Source: Mesostigma viride
Taxonomy: Eukaryota > Streptophyta > Mesostigmatophyceae > Mesostigmatales > Mesostigmataceae
Length of the DNA: 64,000 bases
NCBI GenBank assembly: GCA_009746045.1
Contig: RPFO01000072.1
Location: 453,105-517,104 of the forward strand
Direction: 5' to 3'
Positions within the stretch are counted from its first letter, which is position 1, and the number at the start of each line of letters is the position of its first letter. This document shows positions 1 to 20,979 of the stretch, one piece after another. Under the pieces are notes generated by a model that was not told where the DNA came from, did not search any database, and was given only the letters and a program-made list of their open reading frames with translations. The position numbers and the translations under genes were made by a program.

Positions 1-61
1 CGCGTTTAGCAGTGGAACAACCCATGCTAGCTCCCCACCAGCACAACACATATGGCCGCAC

Positions 62-9651
<9,590 letters not shown>

Positions 9652-12559
9652 GCTGGCCGCTGGCACCTCGTACAACCCTCCCTGGTACAGCGCTCCTTGT
9701 AGAGCGTTCCTTGAACAACCCTCCCTTGTACAGTGCTCCTTGCACAGTCCTCCCTTGTACACAGCTCCTTGTACCGGGCTCCCTGCTATCGCGCCGGTTC
9801 GCCACCCTCCCCGGACCACCGAGAGCGCCCTGTATGAGGTCCAACACGAGCACTTGTGCGTGCCCTGATGTAAAAGCACGTGAGAAAACTATTTCTTACT
9901 AGTTGGCCTGGGAAAAGAGGCGTGACAGGTATAATCCAGAGACGGCCGCGTCGCACCAGCCCTGCTACCCCATGACTGAGTCAGGCTACGGCACTTGGCC
10001 GCTAGCAACTGGCACGAAAGCACAAGAGTTCCCCTTCCCCGGTCATGCCACGGTGGCCGCGCCGGCAGCCACAGTTTGCCGCGTTCCTTGTCCCTCTCGG
10101 CTATGTTTGGTCGACCAGGAGGATCCAAAGCCGTTGTCGGACAACAGACCAATGGGCGGATGCGTCAAAACAGTGCACATGCTGCGCCACGCAACCGTGC
10201 CCACGCAGGTGGGTGCCGCGCCGACATGGCGCCACCCGCCATAAAGCAGAACCTCCTCCTCAGTCAATAGATAAACCAATGTAAGCGGCGCTCACGTACG
10301 GCCCGCGAGCTCTCTCCTCCCACGTTCGCCGCGTACTCCTTGGCACTACGTGCACCGGCTAGATCCTGCGAAGTGTGCCAGGACATGGCAAGGACAGCAC
10401 AAGGCAAGGACAGGGCAGAAAAGGCTCGGGCGCGACCGCCGGGACCAAGCACGAGGCAAACAGTCAGATCTTTAAACATCATGCAGTACGATCAAGGAGA
10501 CAACCTGCGCAGGCCAGAAATCGGGGGTACGATGCTGATCCGTCACGTGGCCCATCCCATCCCCTTCATCAGCAAGGCCGTGTGCAGTGACGTGAGCGCG
10601 TTGCCATGCCCTCCACACAGGCAGGTGGAGGACGCAGCGCATGTCCTCTGTTTAATTGCTCCATACCATGCAGTGCACGTCCTCTAATCGAGTACTCCAT
10701 TGCATGTCCTCTATTGCCATGTCCAGCTAAGGATGCTGGCATATGCAACGACATACTTTTATTGTCATTGTTATTGAAAACGGGGGCCAGAGTGGGCTGC
10801 CGAGGAAATGGGCAGCACAGCAACACATAGCAAGAAGGCATGCATGTGGTTAAACATGATGCACTGGCAGCATGTGCGCAGCAGATGAAGGTGTACTTGG
10901 GAGTGGCACCTAGCTGTGATATGCATGGGGGGCGGCCAAACGCAAGGGCTACACGTACCTGCCTATATCTGCGGGCCAGTCTGGTGTGACTCCAGGCAGA
11001 CGAGATTTACAGTTTCGATCATTAGGATTGCGATTTTACCATCGGCAGTGCCACGACAATGTACGATGCCTGACATCGTCGTTTCTGAAACACATACCAG
11101 CCATGGCAAGATGCTTGAAGAATGCGCAGAAAAGGACCCTGTAGACGCAGAATGACAATCCCTACAACCTTAGGTCGAGCATTCATTTCAGGTGAGGGCG
11201 GGACGGACAAACGCCAAAGGCTCCGAAGGTCCCCTAGATAATATTATTCAGCAAGACAAGCAGCCTTGTACCGATTTAAACCGCTGGCAACCGCAGGGAC
11301 AGACTTTCCTGGGCGGTGAAGCTCGGTAAGGAATTTACAAGACACTAATATTCAGCCTGTAAAGACCCATTCTTACCTTCGCATAACGCCAAAGCATGCA
11401 TGCTCTCGTCTCGCTCGCTATTCGATCTACCGTCCGTCGCTGCACGGTAAACACGCAACGTTGCGCCGAAACAAGTAGCGCGCCATTTAATTAAAATAAG
11501 CCATTCTCACTTTCCGAATGTCGGATCGCGCTGCGAGCTTCATAAACTACGGGGAAACGGCTATCTGCGCATCCCGAATCAAAGGCACTTGCATCTGACA
11601 GGAATGTAATTCTGTTCAATGGGGATGCGTCCGTGCAATTGCGACTAGGACGCGTACCGGAAACATGTGATGAGCCAGCTTCACTGCCGTAACCTTGTCA
11701 CGCTGGGTATGTGCGGGCGCCCGGTGAGTGCCTTTGTCTGCATATCTCCGGCGGGCTCCCCTCGTGTTCGCATTGGGTATGGCGTGACACGGTGGGAATT
11801 TTTTACCGCGGGGCCAGTCAGCTTCGGGGGGGTCTATTCGTTGCGATCATGAGTTCATCCCCTGGACTGCTGGAGAAGTGGAGATACGGGAATTTAACGT
11901 AAGCTGGTTGCGCACCAGCGCACGCGGCTACAGAAGTGCGCCCCATGTGCCGACACGTAGGATAGACCGGCCCCAGCTGAAAGCCGAACATGAACGGATA
12001 GCAGTTCATATCCGTTGTTTCCACCTACGACCTGGCAACCTACTGGCGTTTACTGCCCAGTGAGTTATGAAACGTTGACATTATCCTGTGTCACCGACAT
12101 ACGCCAAGTGGCGATCTTGGCCTGCTGCCTTCGATTTTTTGTGAAGGCGTACTTTTACCCGAAAATGGGGGAATTGACCGGCACGCGGGGGAATGGTGAC
12201 GACAATTGCAACATTAAACCATTGACAGATTAATTAATTCGTCGAGCTTGATCATGTGGCGCGATAGTGATGAGGCAACAATGATGAGTTGAAAATTGTC
12301 CCCGACTGTTGGCATCTGCAGCCTCAATTATTAGAGAACAAACAGGTGACGCGATGTTTCGAAGTTGCGATATATATTTAGGTGCAGGGACATTTCTTTT
12401 GCACTGAGGTGGGGCAGTTGCCTAACATCACCTCTGTGATCCTTGGGGCAGTTTCAAACACATATTGGGCCGAGGAGCGTGCATGGCCGAGTCCCTACCT
12501 TTCCTCAATTAGCGCAGACATTGGCCTGATCCGGTTGCACCAGCTCATAATTGGAAGCC
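9652..12559. other. Divergent intergenic region between the UVRAG/VPS38-like and AAA ATPase genes
   Basis: 2.9 kb with no convincing coding exon. 9676-9790 holds imperfect copies of a 20-bp CTCCCTTGTACAG-type repeat just upstream of the leftward gene. From about 11,160 to 12,540 the base composition becomes markedly more balanced than the surrounding DNA, with few repeats and no LINE sequence. Both genes must have their promoters here. Confidence 0.7.
12366..12380 (+). promoter_or_regulatory. Possible TATA-like element upstream of AAA ATPase gene
   Basis: TGCGATATATATTTA lies about 180 bp upstream of the ATG of the rightward gene, within the AT-richer half of the intergenic region. Position and sequence fit a core promoter, but there is no transcript evidence. 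Confidence 0.25.
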
Positions 12560-15500
12560 ATGGACTCCGTTATGAAGGGGCACGAGAAAGGCGTGGATAC
12601 TTGCGTGGGTGGACTTCAATACGTGCTTCGAAGAGCGCTTGGCATTTTGCTTCGCGCAGACGGCATTGGCACTGGCGGTCGCGATGAACAATACGTGGCA
12701 GACATCGAGGCTCGCTTGCTGGTGCAGCACCACGTGTTTTTGTGCGAAGAAACGCTGGCCCAGCAGGCACTGCAGCAGGGGAATTCTGTGAATCTGGAGG
12801 CCGTGGAGGTTTTGCTGGGCAATCTTACGACTCTGCTCGAGCAGGTCAAGCGGAAGATTTCGTCGCAGTATGCCCAACACGCTCCACGCATTGTCTGCCT
12901 CGCCGAGAGGCTAGCTCTATCAGGCAAGGAGCGGGAAGCGATCGAGGTGAGCTCCGGCGTTGCCCGCGGAATTCCTCTTTTATCACCCTCTGCTTTCGGC
13001 GCACTTGCCCTGCTTTGCTCTGGCCACGGAGCCTCGTTGCCTGCGTCTCATGCGCTGGTCGTGCCCGTACCCGCCACCAACCACATCACTGGCATCCGCC
13101 CCCCTCGTGCCCCCCTCCCCCCCCCGTCCAGTTCGTGCTCATCTCCAACATCGGCATCGACTTCCCCCCCCACGCGCCAACTTACGTATCACGCGGCGCC
13201 ATCCGCAGCATGGCCAAGTTCTGCCAGATGTCACCAGCCGAGGTGCTCACGTTCCTGGCCCCGTCCCGGCCGCACATGGCGCAGGGGCTGATCGAGATGG
13301 ACGCGCAGCTGTCGCTGGACTACGCGGGCCAGGCGATCAATATGCCGCCCGAGGTCATGATGAGCCTCGCAGGCGGTGTGCTGTCATCGTCCGAGTTCCT
13401 CAAGGTGGAAGGCACCGCGCTGGCAGAGCTGTTGCGTAGTGAAGGGGAGGGTAGAGAGGGGGACGGGGGGGGGGGCTCGATAGGCGGCCGGCCACCCTCG
13501 GCCCTGTCTCCTGATCTGGACAATGTCCTCGATGAGGAGGGTTTGTTGGAGGAGGAGGGAGGGGAGGAAGAGCTGTTGCGGCGCGCAGCATCCGTACAGG
13601 GCAAGCGAGCGTCCCATCGGGGTCGGGGGGCAGCGGTCAGCAGCACGGTGGAGGCAGACGCAAGCGGAAACAAGGAGGAGGAGGCAGACTTTCTGGCCGG
13701 TTTGTACCAAGCGGTGGCCGAGGGGGCAGCGGGCAACACAGAAGAAGAGAGCGCGGGTGCGGGCGCTAGCTGTCACAGGCTAGACCCAGCCACGGGGGGC
13801 GCCAGCCCGGAGGGTAGTGCCCCGCTGGGCCCCTACTCCAGCAACCTGGACTACCTGCAGGACTGCTTCCAGGTGGTGGTCACGCGCATGCGCATCCAGG
13901 CAGCAGCGGCCGAGGCCAGCGACCCTCGCTCCGCGCGCATGTTGGGCGACCGCAAGTCCCCCGAGGCAGTGTTGAGGGAGCTGCGCTCCACCGAGGCAGC
14001 ACAGGTGCGCAAAGTGGCACGGCGGGTCGCCATGACGGCGGCGGTGGCGACAGCTGGCAGCGGTGGCCTGCCCGAGGGTGCCGGCGTGCTGGCAGAGGTC
14101 TCGTATGTGCCTGCCACGCTCGGCACGGACGAGCTTTCGTCACCGGAGCAGGATGATGCGGGGGGTGATGTCAGCGGCGCTGGTGGCGAGGATGTGGCGC
14201 TGCCGGATGGGGAGGGCGATGATGACGTCAGCGAGGGGGGCAGTGGATCGCAGGGTGCGGCTGGGGAGGCAAGCGAGGGCAGGAGGGGGGCCATCGAGGA
14301 GGGGCAGTATGCGCAGGACATGGGCGGGGCGACAGGTGGGGATGGCGGTGGCAAGGGCGCTGGGGGGGCCAGCCGCACCCTGTGGCTCCCTCGTGTGGAG
14401 GTGCTGGCCAAGAGGCTGCGGTTGACCACTTTTGAAAAATGGGTGCGTCGCAGGCGTATGTTGGAGGAAGGGGAGGGGGGCTGGGAAGTCTTTGGGCGCT
14501 AGGCGGGAGTGGAAACGGCGGTATGCCATATGCTTGCCTCCCTCACATGCCAGTGCCGAGAACGTACTTGCTGTTCTTTTCTGACGCACATACCGCTAGC
14601 CAAGGTGAGAGTAATATCAACTCATTGGCAGCTGGGGGTAGGGGGTGGGCGAGGCAGGGGGGTACAGCTGGCAACTGGTGAGGGGGCGTGGGGCATGAGA
14701 ATGCTTGCCGGTGGTTGGCCCGCACACAGGTGGCAGCATAATAACGCATGGCATGGGAAGGTGCTGCACGAGCTGGTTGGGACCTCTCTAATCAATGTAA
14801 CCTATCCACCCGGGACAGGGGTTGACCTGCGAGGCCATGGGATCATTGGCGCCAGGTGGGTGATGTGGGCTGTTGACGTGTGCTGGGATAGGTAACCTTG
14901 ATGACAGCGGTCAGTGCACAAGGTAGAGAAGGAATGACCGCCGTGTGGATCATTCGACTGGCATGCTTTTCTGCCCATGGCATCATCGCTATATGGGGCC
15001 CTTTTCCTGCTATCCGCCACGTGGGGCACACACGTCATGTGCGGCCCACTCGGATGCCAGGTCGCAGGGTTAAGGCGAGGAGTGCAGCCGCTGACTAGAG
15101 GCAGGACATCCGTAGTTGGATGGGTGCTGAGGTGCTAGTAGACATGCACAAATCGTGTGCAGCAGCCGCGTGTAGCGCAAGGAGGGTGAGGAGAGTGAGG
15201 GTCCTGAGGTTGGGGAGGGCAGGGAGGGTGGGAGGGTGGGGAGGGTGGGGAGGGTGGGGAGGGTGGGGAGGGTGGGGAGGGTGGGAGGGTGGGGAGGGTG
15301 GGGAGGGTGGGGAGGGTGGGGAGGGTGGGGAGGGTGGGGAGGGTGGGGAGGGTGGGGAGGGTGGGGAGGGTGGGGAGGGTGGGAGGGGGTGGGGAGGGTG
15401 GGAGGGTGGGGAGGGTGGGGAGGGTGGGAGGGTGGGGAGGGTGGGGAGGGTGGGGAGGGTGGGGAGGGTGGAGGGTGGGGAGGGTGGGGAGGGTGGGGAG

Positions 15501-18500
15501 GTGGGGAGGGTGGGGAGGGTGGGGAGGGTGGGGAGGGTGGGGAGGGTGGGGAGGGTGGGGAGGGTGGGGAGGTGGGAGGGTGGGGAGGGTGGGTGGGGAG
15601 GTGGGGAGGTGGGGAGGGTGGGAGGTGGGGAGGTGGGAGGTGGGAGGTGGGGAGGTGGGGAGGTGGGAGGTGGGGAGGTGGGGAGGTGGGGAGGTGGGGA
15701 GGTGGGGAGGTGGGGAGGTGGGGAGGTGGGAGGTGGGAGGTGGGGAGGTGGGGAGGTGGGGAGGTGGGGAGGTGGGAGGGTGGGAGGTGGGGAGGTGGGG
15801 AGGTGGGAGGTGGGGAGGTGGGGAGGTGGGAGGTGGGAGGTAGGGAGGTGGGGAGGGTGGGAGGGTGGGAGGGTGGGAGGGTGGGGAGGGTGGGAGGTGG
15901 GAGGGAGGGTGGGAGGGTGGGGAGGGTGGGAGGGTGGGGAGGGTGGGGGGGAGGGTGGGGAGGGTGGGAGGGTGGGGAGGGTGGGGAGGGTGGGGAGGGT
16001 GGGGAGGGTGGGAGGGTGGGGAGGTGGGGGAGGGTGGGAGGGTGGGAGGTGGGGAGGGTGGGGAGGGTGGGGAGGGTGGGGAGGGTGGAGGGTGGGGGGG
16101 AGGGTGGGGAGGGGGGAGGTGGGAGGGTGGGAGGGGGGAGGTGGGAGGTGGGAGGTGGGGAGGTGGGGAGGTGGGAGGTGGGAGGTGGGAGGTGGGAGGT
16201 GGGGAGGTGGGAGGTGGGGAGGTGGGGAGGTGGGGAGGTGGGAGGTGGGGAGGTGGGGAGGTGGGAGGTGGGGAGGTGGGGAGGTGGGGAGGTGGGGAGG
16301 TGGGGAGGTGGGGAGGTGGGGAGGTGGGGAGGTGGGGAGGTCGGGAGGTGGGGAGGTGGGGAGGTGGGGAGGGTAGGGAGGGTAGGGAGGTGGGGAGGGT
16401 GGGGAGGAGTGGGAGGTTCCTAAGGGTGCGGAGGGTGGGGAGAACGGCGTGCTTGCTCTGGCAAGAGCCTACACCCATGCACCCTTCCTATCTCCTGTCA
16501 GTCATGGTCATCTTTTGTTGCTTGTGTTTGTCAAAGGCGCCATTCGCTCGTCCAGGTTACGTTCATGAGATGAGAAATGCAAGGCTGTGGTGGCCTTATG
16601 AACGGTCGCCTGCCATGACGGTTTCATAAATGGTCGCCTGTCATGGACGGTTTCATGAACGGTCGGCTGCAAGCGCAATACCGTCTTGATCTCTCTGTGT
16701 TCCTGCTGTGTCGCATGTGGGTTGGTGGCCCACCTGCTTATTTGCATGTGGGTGGGTGGCCCTCCTGCTGTGTCGCATGTGGGTTGGTGGCCCTCCTGCT
16801 TATTTGCATGTGGGTGGGTGGCCCTCCTGCCCATTTCCCCGCCTGGATGGTAACTGCATTCAGCCCCTCCTTGGCTGCTGGCGCGCACGTCGCCCTCTGC
16901 ACATCCCTGGAATCCCCCCCACGCAGGTTGTGCTCACCCTGGTGGGAGGCATCATGTCGGCCGACGTGCGCCGCCTGTCCAAGGCCTCCAGCGTGTACAC
17001 CTCCTCCGTCTCCTTTGACGTGGGCACGCTGATCGCGATGCATTCGACGCGCCTCAGCGAGCAGGTTGCCTGTCGCCGGGTGTTCTACCGCAAGGGCACG
17101 CTGGTAGGTGGCTTGTCACTTGCTGTTCCACCTCAGGGGCACAATCATGGGTATGGGGAACCGGGGGGGTAAGGGAGGGGGAAGTCAATGTATAAGCATC
17201 TTTCATTGGTCGAGGAGCCAGCGGCCAGTAGCCATAACGATGCTTTGACACCACGGGCGCAGCTGTCCCATGTGCAGCGATGACTTGTCCTCGCGTTGCC
17301 TTCTCCCAATGTCCTTCAACGGCAGCAGTTGGCAGATACTGGGGAAAGGAATGGGGAGACCGATTGCTGCTGAGGCATGTAGCCTGCCCTGTTAGCTCCT
17401 CCTATGCGAATGAATGGTTGCCCCCGTTTGCATGTGGCGTCCTGATCCCCTACGTGTGTGCGTGGCTTGTCCCCAGATCCGCCACAACATCATCCGAGTG
17501 TCCGAGAAACGGTTTGGAGGGGGAGACCTCATGGACTGGTGCGTCCCCAGACCGTGACCCCTCGCACACAAACCTAGCAGGCCGGTGCGTCCCCAGAACA
17601 TATTGCGCGTGCTTCTCTGTTTTTGAGACCAGCTGTAAAATCTGCGCGAGCGAATGCAAGTGGGTGGGCTATCTCAGCACACCTCTCCATCACAGCAGGG
17701 GGCGACCCTGCCCTTTTGCCAGCTCCTGGGGCCTCCTTGGGGTCATGATTGATTTTGTTTATCCTCTCCCTGCCTCCATGCAATAAGGTCTTCAGGCAGC
17801 TCCTCACCCGGTCCAGCCCCTGCTTGCATGCTTCTCGCCTTTGTTGCATCTTGCCTTGTGCAATACGCCATAGCCATATGCGTCAAGCATGAAATGTGCG
17901 TGCGGCTTTGTCAGGAACTAATAAATGCCCCTGAAAGATTTTCCCAGCTGGCATGACTTCTTCCATCCAGAAAACGCAACCTGCCACCCCAAGGATGCAA
18001 TGCATTTTATTAGGGTGTGTTTCTTACATGGATGCGGTGGCAACGGCTGCTGGTGACAAGACCGCTGCTGCGTCTGCTGCCACGTGTCCTCGGCTGCCCC
18101 GTGCCGGTTGCCAGTGTGTGCGAGATCGACCGCCGCATGGTGGACTTTGCGCTCAATTTGGACACGGAATTCGGGGAGCTGGTGGAAGGGGGTAGCCTGT
18201 ACGCGCCCACCAGCCGCATGGACGCGGTGGTGCTGCCACCCGCCACCAAGTCCCTCATCCTCCACACCGTGGAAAACTTTTCTGTCTTCCGCCGCCTGCG
18301 CGCGCGCCTCGGGTTGGACAACGTGATCGCGTACGGCCGGGGCCTGGTGCTGCTGTTTCACGGTGGCAGCGGCACGGGCAAGACACTGACGGCCAACGCG
18401 CTTGCCGGCCACCTGGGCAAGCGGCTGCTTCTGCTGACGGCGTCGCAGTTTGCACAGGGCGGCGCGGCCGAGATGTTGCAGCTGGCATTTCGAGAGGCCA

Positions 18501-20577
18501 AGGTCTCCGACGCCGTGGTGGGTGGGGGGCCCAGGGAAGGGAGAAGGTGTGGGGTGGCATGCGGTGGGGAGTGAGGTTGGTGTATTTGCGGAAGCCAACG
18601 TGGGCCCGAAGGGGGGGAGGAGCATGCAGGGGTTAGGGTGCTCGGGGACGGGACGCTGGGCCCCAACATGGCAGTGCCGGGTGCCTAGGGTAATGCATTT
18701 ACTCGTATGCCATTCCCTCATCGCTGCCGCCACAACAGTCGGTGCCAGGTCGAGCGAGCAGACGCGGCCGGCGCGGAACCCAGTTGTTTGGACAACATTC
18801 CGCCTGCGTGGATTCTGCCAGCTCCCCCGTCTCTTTGTTAATCTTTGCACACGTCCCCAGCCCATTCCCCGTTCGTGCGTGCCCTCACCTTCCTGACGGC
18901 TTGGCTGAAGGGGCTCGTGCGCATGTGCGCCCTTGCTGGCTGCCTTCTTTTGGCACTGCTGCTGATGTCGCACTTGTGCTACCATGCTTTCGCCCTGGTG
19001 TTACCCTGCTGTTGCTCTTGTGTGCGGCGCTCCTGCCCTTGTCTACGGCACTTGTGTGACCGCGTGTGCGTGACGTCTGCCAGGTGTTCCTCGACGAGTG
19101 CGAGGTGCTGCTGCAGAAGCGCGACAGCGGAAGCTTCGTGGTCAACGCGCTGCTGGCGGAACTCGAGAAGCATGACGAGCTGCTCATCCTGGCCACCAAC
19201 CGGCCGGGGGACCTGGACCCCGCCGTGCACCGCCGAATCTCCCTCGAGGTAGAGTTTGGTGCCCCGGACATGCGGGCGCGGGAGGCCATCTGGCGCGCGC
19301 ACCTGCCGCCCGACCTGCCGCTGTCTGCCGACGTGGACCTGCGCCAGCTGGCGATGGACTACGAGCTGACGGGTGGCCTGATCAAGAACGCGGTCCTGGG
19401 GGCGCTCTCACTTGCCATCCAGCGCGACCAGAGCGACGTCATAGTGACCGGCGCCGACCTGCAGGCAGCCTGCCGGTTGCAGATCCGCACTGCGTTGAAA
19501 ACAGACCCTGGCTGCGGCGACAGGGGTGGGACGAGCTTTAAAGTGCCTCGCAAGGGGCTGGCCTCGCTGCTGGTGGACGCGCCCACGATGGCCGTGTTGC
19601 GCAGCATTGTCTCCTTCCTCAAGGCCAAGAAATCGCTGCCCGCGTGGGGCTTCTTTGGTGAGGGCGGCCCGGAGGACGACGACACCCACCTTGGGGTGAT
19701 CGCGCTCTTCATGGGCCCACCTGGCACCGGCAAGTCCCACGCGGCTGAAGCCATCGCGTTTGAGACGGGTGTCCCCCTGGTGCGGCTGCAGTGCGAGTCG
19801 CTGCTCTTGCAGCACCGGTCGGCCGGCAAGGCAATGGGCTCCCTCTTTCAGGATGCTCGCAACCTGGGCGCGGTTGTGCTGGTGGAGGAGGGCGACAAGC
19901 TGCTGCTGCCCGTAACCCACGCGCTGCCCTCGGGGTTGGAGCGCGAGGCGCTGTCACTGTTGCAGCAGCACACGGCGTCCTACCCGCACTGCCTGGTGCT
20001 CGTGTGCCACCGACCGGACGCGTTGTCGGGTGTCCATGCGAACGACCCGCCACTGTTGCTGCGCCGGGTGGACCACGTGGTACAGTTTGCGCCGCCAAGC
20101 AGGGAGCAGCGCGAGCAGCTGTGGCGGCAGCTGGTGCCAGACCAGGCGCCGCTGGGTCCCTGCGTGAACTTTGGCGCGCTGGCTGGTCGGTTCGAGCTGA
20201 CGGGGGCTGGCATCCAGCGCGCGCTGTTGCGGGGTGCGGCGGGTGCGGCGCTGCGGGGCATGTCACGGCGCCAACCTGCAGGGAATCTCGTACCTGAGCC
20301 GCCGCCAGCACGCCCAGAGGCTGTGGCGGAATCCAGGCATACCGCAGTAGACGAGCGCGCAGTGAATGCACAGTTGCAACCGAGCGGGCTGCCTCTAGTG
20401 GCGAAGAATGACGAGCTGGAGCGGGACAGTAAGAAGACAGTAGAAGGATGGAAGGAGCGAGACAGTAGCTGCATCCTGATGGCAGATCTTGAGGCTGCAG
20501 CCAGGGAGGAAGTGAACCGCGCACTGCACCCTTGCTGGCAGAAATGGGTAGGCGGCAATTCTGGCATGTTTTCGTAA
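12560..20577 (+). CDS. Tandem AAA-family ATPase (two AAA modules)
   Basis: Six exons: 12560-12946, 13132-14442, 16927-17103, 17477-17538, 18115-18517 and 19084-20577, all phases closing, giving about 1277 residues. ATG 12560 is the first Met after an in-frame stop at 12548-12550. The N-terminal 560 residues are a family-specific region with an acidic, Gly-rich insert. D1 has Walker A GGSGTGKT, Walker B VVFLDECE (split by the last intron) and sensor-1 ILATNRP. D2 has Walker A GPPGTGKS, but VVLVEEGD in place of a normal Walker B and VCHRPDA in place of sensor-1 ATN. The role is unknown; the arrangement is that of a hexameric remodelling ATPase rather than a recognised NSF, Cdc48 or peroxin, and no targeting signal is evident. 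Exon 2 reads through to a stop at 14502 if its donor TGG|GTGCGT is not used, which could give a short N-terminal form. Confidence 0.78.
13132..14442 (+). CDS. AAA ATPase, exon 2 (N-terminal domain with acidic insert)
   Basis: Acceptor CCGTCCAG|TTCGTG, donor AAATGG|GTGCGT; 437 codons. An ordered start (FVLISNIGIDFPPHAP...) is followed by an acidic, Gly/Ser-rich stretch of about 250 residues and then an ordered LPRVEVLAKRLRLTTFEKW, which the next exon continues with VVLTLVGGIMSADVRR. That helix-turn pattern before the first AAA module is common in this class of ATPase. Confidence 0.72.
15226..16440. repeat. 1.2-kb G-rich array of GGGGAGGGTG and GGGAGGTGG units
   Basis: About 120 units of 9-11 bp on the plus strand, purely G/A/T with runs of 3-4 G every few bases. 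The first and third quarters favour GGGGAGGGTG; the second and fourth favour GGGGAGGTGG and GGGAGGTGG. It sits in the intron 14443-16926 of the AAA ATPase gene, with the G-rich strand as the coding strand. Confidence 0.97.
17477..17538 (+). CDS. AAA ATPase, exon 4 (62-nt small exon)
   Basis: Between acceptor TCCCCAG|ATCCGC and donor GACTG|GTGCGT; encodes IRHNIIRVSEKRFGGGDLMD and leaves TG, which is completed by T of the next exon to give Cys. It bridges the N-terminal domain to D1. The donor block GGTGCGTCCCCAGA is repeated 47 bp further into the intron (17584-17597). Confidence 0.72.
18115..19260 (+). CDS. AAA module D1 of the tandem AAA ATPase (exon 5 and start of exon 6)
   Basis: Exon 5 (18115-18517) carries CEIDRRMVDFALNLDTEFGE, the Walker A at FHGGSGTGKTLTANALA and the first half of Walker B (SDAV). 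After the intron, exon 6 resumes VFLDECEVLLQKRD, then ILATNRPGDLDPAVHRRI, which contains sensor-1 and the arginine-finger region. All catalytic residues of a working AAA ATPase appear present. Confidence 0.82.
19540..20577 (+). CDS. AAA module D2 and C-terminal tail of the tandem AAA ATPase
   Basis: Walker A FMGPPGTGKSHAAEAIA is intact. The Walker B position reads GAVVLVEEGDK (Glu for the usual Asp) and sensor-1 reads VLVCHRPDAL (His for Asn), followed by RVDHVVQFAPPSREQREQLW and an alpha-helical lid FELTGAGIQRALLRG. The last 100 residues are a weakly conserved charged tail. D2 probably binds nucleotide but may hydrolyse it slowly. Confidence 0.78.
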   Translation, partial: KVPRKGLASLLVDAPTMAVLRSIVSFLKAKKSLPAWGFFGEGGPEDDDTHLGVIALFMGPPGTGKSHAAEAIAFETGVPLVRLQCESLLLQHRSAGKAMGSLFQDARNLGAVVLVEEGDKLLLPVTHALPSGLEREALSLLQQHTASYPHCLVLVCHRPDALSGVHANDPPLLLRRVDHVVQFAPPSREQREQLWRQLVPDQAPLGPCVNFGALAGRFELTGAGIQRALLRGAAGAALRGMSRRQPAGNLVPEPPPARPEAVAESRHTAVDERAVNAQLQPSGLPLVAKNDELERDSKKTVEGWKERDSSCILMADLEAAAREEVNRALHPCWQKWVGGNSGMFS

Positions 20578-20600
20578 ATGACGTTTCACAGTCGGCTGTC

Positions 20601-20605
20601 TGTAA
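20601..20605 (+). promoter_or_regulatory. TGTAA, possible polyadenylation signal of the AAA ATPase gene
   Basis: TGTAA lies 23 bases after the stop codon. This pentamer is the usual polyadenylation signal in volvocine green algae. An AATAAA at about 20754 is an alternative. The other gene ends here lack an obvious TGTAA, so the assignment is weak. Confidence 0.3.
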
Positions 20606-20979
20606 TGTCTTAGACCCAAAATAGGCGTGCATATGAAGGATTATATGTTTTTCAGGAGAGGATGTACGACTTGCAATTGGTAACTAATGAATGTACCTTC
20701 AAGTACGAGTTGTCCTGTTGGGGAACCACGGATGGATGAGACCTATTATACTAATAAAATTGATTCTGATTGTCTAGTCCAGTCTACTGGTTGGCACGGT
20801 TACGGCCATGCCCGGTGTGGGCCTGGCAGGCTGGCACACGCCTTCCCCACCGGATGGGGAGTGTTGGGTTCTTGGCCTCCAGGACCTGGCCGGTGCCATG
20901 ACCCATCTTGTCCTACATGCATCTTATCTATATCACGGAGAGACCTAGAACCCCCACTTGTCAGCCACTTATTGATCAC

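Noticed and set aside
14140-14589. Minus-strand frames opposite AAA exon 2
   Set aside because: Shadow of a GC-rich coding exon; the plus frame is supported by splice phases and conserved sequence on both sides.
15120-16629. Gly/Trp/Glu-rich and Pro/His-rich frames of about 400 codons
   Set aside because: Translation of the G-rich intronic array on either strand; no start context, no splice support.
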